Below, one piece after another: positions 16,250 to 21,666 of a stretch of 21,666 nt of DNA (the stretch's first letter is position 1; each line of letters starts with the position of its first letter). Origin of the DNA: an uncultured Pirellulaceae bacterium (GTDB lineage: Bacteria; Planctomycetota; Planctomycetia; Pirellulales; Pirellulaceae); NCBI GenBank assembly GCA_934278005.1, contig CAKQWG010000043.1, forward strand, positions 1 to 21,666, written 5' to 3'. The notes under the pieces were generated by a model. That model had not been told where the DNA came from. It saw only the letters and a program-made list of their open reading frames with translations, and searched no databases. A program made the translations under genes and the position numbers.

Positions 16250-17293
16250 GTGGGAATCCGTTTTCGCTGCCATCACTGCGAATCTGAACTGCATGTCAAG
16301 GACTTCCAAGCCGGCAAGCGCGGGCGCTGTCCAAATTGCGGCGGCCGCTTCCGCGTCCCTTTGCAGGATGCGCCTCGGTCACTCGATCCGCAAGCTCCAC
16401 TGCCGCAACCTCACAGCGATGTGCCCCAGCTGGCTTCCCAGCCCACATCCCAGCCCACATCCCAGCCCAACTCTGCAGCCTCTCCCCAGTCGCACGTAAA
16501 GCCCCGCGTGCCGGATGCGTCCGCCGGCGACTCCGCACACCCTGCTCGCATAAATAGCATCGACGCGAGCACTGAAGCGCCAGCTAAGGCGCGGCATGCA
16601 GCTCACCGTAGTCCAGCCGCCGTCAGTAGCCCTGCAGCCCCGTCGCATACAGCCGCTGCACAAACAGCCCCATCTGATACAGCCGCTGCACAAGCGGCCC
16701 CATCTCACGCAGCCGCTGCACAGCCGGCCAGTCCAACCTCGCTCTCGCTAGATACACCCACTGCGGCTACAACATCTGCATCCTCCCTGGCACCGCCCCT
16801 AGCACCGCCGCTTCAGCCGGCTGTCCCGCAGGCGCTGCAGCTCTCCCCAGAGGCCACTTGGTACGTGCGTCCACCCTCAGGAGGTCAGTACGGGCCAGCT
16901 AACAGCACGACCATGTGGCAGTGGCTCACAGAAAACCGTGTCGGACGCGACGCGCTGGTATGGGCCGAGGGATGGCCCGAGTGGCTGATCGCCGACGCCG
17001 CGTTCAACGACTATTTCCAAGCCGCGCCAGCATCATCGGCGGCGATGGCTACTCCGCCTGCACCGGCCGCAGTCCATCACGCGCAGCCTGCTGCGGCAGC
17101 TGCGCCAGCCGGCCCAAATCCATCGCTGGCCGCGGCTGCTCAACCAGCCGATCCGTTGCTGGCAGATCGCAATCGCGCGGAACGCAAACAGAAGAGACGC
17201 CGCAACTACACGATCATGATCGCCGGGCTGACCGTGGTAATGCTGGTCCTCATTGGCACGCTGATCTTTGTCTTGGGGTCGCAGGCAACTTAA
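16250..17293 (+). CDS. Zinc-ribbon/GYF-domain protein with C-terminal membrane anchor
   Basis: A 347-residue modular protein. Residues 7-30 form a zinc ribbon (Cys7, Cys10, Cys27, Cys30). A long Ala/Pro/Ser/Gln-rich linker (about 40-200) contains 4-residue SQPT repeats at 63-74 and three near-identical 10-residue APSHTAAAQ-type repeats at 130-159. Residues about 204-248 resemble the bacterial GYF_2 domain (WYVRPPSGGQYGP...VWAEGWPEW), which binds proline-rich peptides. After a second Ala/Pro linker and a basic stretch (KQKRRR), residues 321-343 form one transmembrane helix at the very end. The likely topology is a cytoplasmic head tethered by a C-terminal anchor. The role is unknown; a membrane-bound adaptor is a fair guess. 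It starts from GTG with AGAGG upstream. A TATACT at 16165-16170 might be its -10. Confidence 0.78.
   Translation: MGIRFRCHHCESELHVKDFQAGKRGRCPNCGGRFRVPLQDAPRSLDPQAPLPQPHSDVPQLASQPTSQPTSQPNSAASPQSHVKPRVPDASAGDSAHPARINSIDASTEAPAKARHAAHRSPAAVSSPAAPSHTAAAQTAPSDTAAAQAAPSHAAAAQPASPTSLSLDTPTAATTSASSLAPPLAPPLQPAVPQALQLSPEATWYVRPPSGGQYGPANSTTMWQWLTENRVGRDALVWAEGWPEWLIADAAFNDYFQAAPASSAAMATPPAPAAVHHAQPAAAAAPAGPNPSLAAAAQPADPLLADRNRAERKQKRRRNYTIMIAGLTVVMLVLIGTLIFVLGSQAT
16436..16471. repeat. Three 12-bp tandem repeats inside the GYF gene
   Basis: Three in-frame units of TCCCAGCCCACA type (last one diverged) encode the SQPT repeats of the linker. Confidence 0.85.
16637..16726. repeat. Three 30-bp tandem repeats inside the GYF gene
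   Basis: Units at 16637, 16667 and 16697 encode APSHTAAAQT, APSDTAAAQA and APSHAAAAQP. The period is a multiple of three, so copy-number change would alter linker length without shifting the frame. Confidence 0.9.
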
Positions 17294-17423
17294 AAACTTG
17301 CTGGAGCCGCTAACGCCGCAGGGCCGGGAAAAGCCTCGATAGATGCAGCTGGCACTGGCTAAGCTCGATACTCATTCGACCAGTGCGTTGCAATGCACCC
17401 AAGATATGGTTGCTCAGCGGTTG

Positions 17424-18605
17424 CTAAGCATACAACCACACGCGGCGACTGTCCGCCTGCCAGCTCCCTAGCCCCGCCTGTAGATGCTGCTCGATGCTAG
17501 CTGCATCACTGAAATCTCCTTTTACCAGTGCTGCCCGAACGGCCGGGTCGCCTAACAGAATGTCGATGGGTAGCTTGTCGAATTCATATTCATACGGCGG
17601 CGGAAGCCAAGCGAATTGTTCGCCAGCCTGCTCGCGGACCACGTGCAGCAGGGCTAGCGTCAAAGACACCGATCGAACTTCAGTGGGGGCTAGCACGTGA
17701 ATTTGCAACCCGCCACAGCTCTCGCCTTGCCATTTGTCGAACACCGGGCGAAAGCGCAGCGGGCGCAGCCTGATACCTGGAGATCTATACCGATCTAGTG
17801 CAGCACACAGTCGCTGTGGATCCGTGATATAGGGTGCACCCGCAACCTCAAACGGCAGCGTCGTACCGCGTCCCTCCGATAGATTTGTCCCTTCCAGTAG
17901 CACTTGCCCGGGATAGACCACCGCCGTTTCGAATCGCTGCATGTTCGGGCTGGGCCATACCCAAGGCAGGCCAGTAGCCGCAAAATACTGATCGCGACTC
18001 CAGCCGCGCATCGCAATGCATTCAAGTTCTATATCAGGGGTGTGTCGATCGCGAAACAGCAGCGCCAATTCGCAGATCGTCAGCCCATGTCGCAAGGGTA
18101 TTAGCGAATTACCCACGAAACTTTGGAAACCATCGACCAACATCGGCCCCTCGCACACTTGGCCGCCTAGCGGATTGGGGCGATCAAGCACGATCATCCG
18201 CTTACCGGCCCGAGTGCAAGCTTGCATGCAGGCCAACAGCGTCCAGATGAAGGTGTACACTCGCGTCCCTACATCTTGCAAATCGACCACCAAGCAGTCG
18301 ATCTGGTCGAGCATGGCTGGCGTAGGCTGGCGCGTCTCCGAGTACAGGCTATAGACCGGAATACCCAATTGAGCATGCGTGGCATGCTCGGTTTCGATCA
18401 TGTTCGCTTGCTCTTCACCCCACAGTCCATGTTGCGGAGTGAAGATGACCGACAGCTGCGAGCCGAACCGCTGCGCGAACAGATCTACGGCCGACTGCAA
18501 ATTTGCCGCAACCGACGCTTGGTTGCACAGCAAACCCAGCCGCTGACCAGCCACCAAGCCCGAGTGTTCATCCAGGAAGACTTCTAAGCCACTGCGTACC
18601 GTCAT
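17424..18605 (-). CDS. NamZ-type exo-beta-N-acetylmuramidase (DUF1343, GH171), cytoplasmic
   Basis: A 393-residue protein made of one DUF1343 domain from end to end. From family knowledge, B. subtilis NamZ (YbbC) of this family removes MurNAc from the non-reducing end of glycan chains. Visible blocks: RLGLLCNQA, FTPQHGLWGEEQ (55-66), SLYSETRQPTPAMLD, VDLQDVGTRVYTF, VLDRPNPLGG, PLRHGLTICELA, WPSPNMQ and GTNLSEGRGTTLPFE. No signal peptide is present, so it acts in the cytoplasm or leaves by another route. The PQHG block has Gln where its fused neighbour (19094-21475) has Glu (PEHG), so the two are distinct subfamilies, not a recent duplication. ATG 18605 has a weak AGG nearby. Activity on MurNAc substrates is inferred only. 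Confidence 0.82.
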   Translation of the reverse strand: MTVRSGLEVFLDEHSGLVAGQRLGLLCNQASVAANLQSAVDLFAQRFGSQLSVIFTPQHGLWGEEQANMIETEHATHAQLGIPVYSLYSETRQPTPAMLDQIDCLVVDLQDVGTRVYTFIWTLLACMQACTRAGKRMIVLDRPNPLGGQVCEGPMLVDGFQSFVGNSLIPLRHGLTICELALLFRDRHTPDIELECIAMRGWSRDQYFAATGLPWVWPSPNMQRFETAVVYPGQVLLEGTNLSEGRGTTLPFEVAGAPYITDPQRLCAALDRYRSPGIRLRPLRFRPVFDKWQGESCGGLQIHVLAPTEVRSVSLTLALLHVVREQAGEQFAWLPPPYEYEFDKLPIDILLGDPAVRAALVKGDFSDAASIEQHLQAGLGSWQADSRRVWLYA

Positions 18606-19093
18606 AAGCGCCTATCCAAGTTCGTTTAATTTACATCCGCAGCCTGCATCCGCTAGCCTAACGCGCTAGCGTAGGGCCCTTCACTTGCTAGCCTAACGCG
18701 CTAGCGTAGGGCTCTTCCCTTCTTCCCCTGCATCTTGCTAGCCTAACGCGCTAGCGTAGGGCCCTTCACGCATACCCCTTCACCACTTCCCCATTCCTTT
18801 CCCCTGCATCTTGCTAGCCTAACGCGCTAGCGTAGGGCCCTTCACGCATACCCCTTCACGCATACCCCTTCACAACCTCCCCATCCCCTTCCTTGTTAAT
18901 TGCGCGAACCCGGCTCCTACCCTGCTAGCCTGCGGCCTACGGACGCAACGCGCCGCCCTACCCCACGCTAGCGCGTTGGCTAGAAAACCCCACGCTAGCG
19001 CGTTGGGCTAGCACAAAACCCCACGCTAGCGCGTTGGGCTAGCCCCTCTCCACGCTAGCGCTTTGGGCGGGCAACCTGTCCGACTCTGCCATC
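18606..19093. other. 488-bp intergenic region filled by repeats
   Basis: Apart from the 25-bp repeat cluster, this gap between two same-strand genes holds only C/T-rich filler with repeated CCCTTCACGCATACC-type phrases. No ORF with family features and no RNA gene was recognised. Confidence 0.7.
18652..19072. repeat. Cluster of 25-bp hairpin repeats in inverted arrangement
   Basis: Four identical direct copies lie at 18652-18676, 18687-18711, 18737-18761 and 18813-18837. A degenerate copy begins at 18924. Four inverted copies follow at about 18961-18983, 18988-19012, 19019-19043 and 19050-19072. Each unit can fold as a hairpin (CCTA with TAGG, a bulged A, CGC with GCG, loop GCTA) and carries the palindrome CGCTAGCG. 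Two of the direct copies share about 30 further flanking bases, so whole segments were duplicated (18725-18780 and 18801-18856). Confidence 0.93.
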
Positions 19094-21475
19094 TCAATAC
19101 AACAGAAACGGTTCGCGACGTTTGGCAAAATCATCGACGCCAGCTCGCGAGAGTTCTACCACTTCGCTCAACGGCAGGCCATCGATAATCGCCTGCTCAA
19201 CCTGCTTATTGCCCAACAGGCGATTGAGGCTCTTGGTCTCCCACTGCTGCGGATTCAACTTGCGCAGCGCACAGGCTAATGCAAAACCGACCTGCAGCGG
19301 CTCGAACTGTGCCCGGTCAACGATGGCGATATTCACACCATGGCACAACTCGCCTGCATACTTGCTGGATGCGGGAGTGAATTCCACTGGGATGAAAATC
19401 ACGCCGGGCAAGTTTTGGCTGGACAATTCAGCGGCCATTTGCCGAGCATCGATCCACGGCGCACCGATCCATTCAAAAGGAGTGTCCGTACCGCGTCCCA
19501 CAGAGATGTTCGTCGTCTCTAGCAGGCCGACTCCGGGATACAGCGTGGCCTGCGCTAGGCTGCGCATGTTGGGCGATGGATTGATCCAAGTCAAACCTGT
19601 TGTCTCCCAATAGCCATCGCGTTGCCAATGCTCGCACTGGATGACTTGCAGATCCAATTCCAGCTTAAACTCCGCCTTGAACATCGTGGCCAATTCACCG
19701 ATCGTCATACCGTGCCTGACGGGCAGATGGTGGTAGCCAACAAACGACTCGATGCCTTCGTCGAGCATCGGCCCGGCTATGTCGATGCCGTTGATCGGAT
19801 TGGGACGGTCGAGCACCACAAAGCGCTTGCCTTGCTCAGCGCAAGCCCGCATGGCCTCGCCCATTGTCGAAATATAGGTGTAGAAGCGGCTGCCGATATC
19901 TTGAATATCGAAGACGATGGTATCCACGCTCTCCAACATCTCGGCCGTTGGCTTGCGCGTCTCGCCGTACAGGCTGAAGACTTGCAACCCCGTCGTGGCG
20001 TCCTGAGTGTCATCGATCCTCTCAACGTCCAGCTTGCCCTCGAAGCCGTGTTCGGGACTGAACAGTGCCGTCAAATTGACCTGCTCTGCCGACTGCAGCA
20101 ATTCGGCCGTGGAGCGGCCATCCTGTGCGCGACCCGTGTGGTTGGTGATCAGTCCCACGCGCTGGCCCGCCAACTGTTTGAAGCTTTCGCGGACCAAAAC
20201 ATCGACGCCCGTCTCCACTGCTGCTTGACCTGCGGCCTGGGCCTTGTCCGTAGCGTCGGCTTGGGTCAGCGATGAAGCGATGACGTTGAGCAGTTGTCCT
20301 GCCAAACCGTTGACCGCTCCCTTGCCATTGGGATGCACACGATTGCTCAAGAAAATAAAGAACAGGTCGTTCTGCGGATCGATCCATAGGACGGTCCCGG
20401 TGAAGCCGCCATGTCCAAAAGCTTGGTCGCTGAGCAGATCTCCTTTGTTGCTGGAATAACCGGTTTGTTTGTCCCATCCCAGTCCACGCACGCCGCTGGA
20501 GACTTTGTTGGGAGCGGTCATCAGCTTGACGGTTTGTGGGTCCAGGATCGCAGCCCGCTGCCCGTCGACCTGGAGACTGCCCCCAGCCAACATGGCCGAG
20601 GCGTAGATTGCCATGTCGGCTGCGGTTGAAAACAGCCCAGCATGACCGGCGATACCATCCATCAGGAATGCGCGCGGATCGTGAACCTCACCCTGGATCC
20701 ACTGGCCATCGCGCTGTTCAGTCGGTGCCGCTCGCCGCTTTAGTGAGTCACTCGGCAGAAAGCCCGTCTCGCTCATGTGCAGTGGAGCAAAAATGTACTT
20801 GTGGCTAAATTCGTTTTCGTTCATTCCCGAAAGATGCTCGATGAGCTTGCCCAACACGACGAAATTGACGTCGGAGTATTTGAATTCTGTCCCCACGGGA
20901 GCAACCAGCTTGAGCTCGCAAATCTTTTCCCACGCTACCTCGGGTCCTTCGGTGTAATCCTCCAGAGCGTTGTCGGGAATCAAGCCGCTTTGGTGAATGA
21001 GTAAGTCGCGAATCGATATTTCATCCTTACCGTGCGGAGCAAACTCGGGGAAGAAGTCCACAACTTTTTGGTCTATACGCAACTTTCCCAATTCAACCAG
21101 CTTCATGATGCTAGTAGCCGTTGCCACCGGCTTTGTGATACTGGCCATATCGAACAGCGTATCGATCGTCATGGCCTCCGTCGTGGGCTCGGTGCGTTTA
21201 TTGCCATAGGCCTTGAGCCAGGCTATCTTTCCTTGACGCCCAAAGCAGACCACGCAGCCCGGCATTTTGCCGGCTTCGATCGCTTCGTTGATCAGCGGCT
21301 CAAGCTCCTGCAGGTGTTCCGCGTCGAACCCCAGGCTTTGCGGCTCAACCACCGGAAGCGCCGTAGCAGCAGGTTCATGGCCGAACGAGCGACCAGCGGT
21401 TGACAAGCCACCGTATAAGCCCAGCAATAACAGTCCCAGGTGTAAGGAATTACGTCGCATCAAGCAAGAAAACAT
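19094..21475 (-). CDS. Exported fusion: YbbE/AmiE-type serine hydrolase + NamZ (DUF1343)
   Basis: A 793-residue two-domain protein with an N-terminal signal peptide (MRRNSLHLGLLLLGLYGGLSTAG). Residues about 45-405 are a beta-lactamase-fold hydrolase: SITK (Ser112, Lys115), YSDVN (Tyr200), MDGIAGHAGLFSTAAD and FGHGGFTG (His355). The GHAGLFST block is typical of YbbE relatives; B. subtilis YbbE (AmiE) is an N-acetylmuramyl-L-alanine amidase. Residues about 421-793 are a complete DUF1343/NamZ domain with SPEHGFEG, SLYGETRKPTAEML, FDIQDIGSRFYTY and VLDRPNPING. In B. subtilis these two activities are separate proteins of one muropeptide-recycling operon; here they are joined. The likely job is stripping peptide and then MurNAc from wall fragments outside the cytoplasm. 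Start is uncertain: GTG 21484, ATG 21475 and ATG 21460 all keep the signal peptide; 21475 has a nearby GAG. Confidence 0.85.
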   Translation of the reverse strand: MFSCLMRRNSLHLGLLLLGLYGGLSTAGRSFGHEPAATALPVVEPQSLGFDAEHLQELEPLINEAIEAGKMPGCVVCFGRQGKIAWLKAYGNKRTEPTTEAMTIDTLFDMASITKPVATATSIMKLVELGKLRIDQKVVDFFPEFAPHGKDEISIRDLLIHQSGLIPDNALEDYTEGPEVAWEKICELKLVAPVGTEFKYSDVNFVVLGKLIEHLSGMNENEFSHKYIFAPLHMSETGFLPSDSLKRRAAPTEQRDGQWIQGEVHDPRAFLMDGIAGHAGLFSTAADMAIYASAMLAGGSLQVDGQRAAILDPQTVKLMTAPNKVSSGVRGLGWDKQTGYSSNKGDLLSDQAFGHGGFTGTVLWIDPQNDLFFIFLSNRVHPNGKGAVNGLAGQLLNVIASSLTQADATDKAQAAGQAAVETGVDVLVRESFKQLAGQRVGLITNHTGRAQDGRSTAELLQSAEQVNLTALFSPEHGFEGKLDVERIDDTQDATTGLQVFSLYGETRKPTAEMLESVDTIVFDIQDIGSRFYTYISTMGEAMRACAEQGKRFVVLDRPNPINGIDIAGPMLDEGIESFVGYHHLPVRHGMTIGELATMFKAEFKLELDLQVIQCEHWQRDGYWETTGLTWINPSPNMRSLAQATLYPGVGLLETTNISVGRGTDTPFEWIGAPWIDARQMAAELSSQNLPGVIFIPVEFTPASSKYAGELCHGVNIAIVDRAQFEPLQVGFALACALRKLNPQQWETKSLNRLLGNKQVEQAIIDGLPLSEVVELSRAGVDDFAKRREPFLLY

Positions 21476-21666
21476 CGAGCTCACTTTCGTTTCAGGCAGG
21501 GAATCAACAGGTGGCGTGAGAAGCAGCCAAGCAAACCTGTAGATAGCTTAATCGAAACGAGCCCGGGCAGCAGGCCTGACCAAGAAATGCTGAGGCGCGA
21601 CCTGTCGTCGTCCCCCCGCCTCCAGTCTGCACTCTCTCAATCAATCAACGCGCAGCGAGTTGTTTA
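21476..21666. other. Region upstream of the fusion gene to the window edge
   Basis: It must hold the promoter of the fusion gene. No convincing promoter pair, hairpin or partial gene was recognised in this short stretch. Confidence 0.5.

Noticed and set aside
18652..19072. CRISPR array
   Set aside because: Gaps between the 25-bp units vary from about 10 to 50 bases and are themselves partly repeated, and half of the units are inverted.

Overview
The window looks like chromosomal DNA from a planctomycete, most likely a member of the Pirellulales (Rhodopirellula-like). This is an inference from gene content and style, not from a marker gene. The clues are a dihydropteroate-synthase-like DUF6513 protein of the kind tied to tetrahydromethanopterin C1 metabolism, a secreted PhoPQ-activated (PqaA-like) hydrolase, a zinc-ribbon/GYF protein with a C-terminal membrane anchor, DUF1343/NamZ proteins including a serine-hydrolase fusion, GC-rich DNA, and short genes' gaps filled with several families of palindromic repeats. 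No phage, IS, CRISPR, tRNA or rRNA was found.

Layout: 1-265 holds a long hairpin with a U-tract on the minus strand, preceded by two promoter-like pairs: a candidate small RNA divergent from the DUF6513 gene (266-1666, +). A cluster of 32-bp repeats separates it from the convergent PqaA-like gene (1941-3338, -). Next comes a likely two-gene operon (+): a sugar phosphate isomerase/epimerase-like TIM-barrel protein (3596-4501) and the error-prone polymerase DnaE2/ImuC (4506-7916), 4 bases apart. A repeat-filled gap separates this from the minus-strand pair of a hotdog thioesterase (8203-8583) and ribosomal protein S1 (8779-10602), which are split by a clear intrinsic terminator (8665-8702). Then, all on the plus strand: a secreted class C beta-lactamase-like serine hydrolase (11166-12392), RpiB (12634-13143), an ABC-F ATPase (13302-15074), a small c-type cytochrome (15122-16120) and the zinc-ribbon/GYF protein (16250-17293).

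The right end holds two minus-strand genes for cell-wall sugar processing: a cytoplasmic NamZ-type protein (17424-18605) and a signal-peptide-bearing fusion of a YbbE/AmiE-type serine hydrolase with a second NamZ domain (19094-21475). They are separated by a 420-bp inverted cluster of 25-bp repeats. Together they suggest removal of peptide and then N-acetylmuramic acid from peptidoglycan fragments.

The most noteworthy signals are the candidate small RNA at the left edge, the exported amidase-NamZ fusion beside an unfused NamZ of a different motif type, the orphan dnaE2, and five unrelated hairpin-forming intergenic repeat clusters in only 21 kb.
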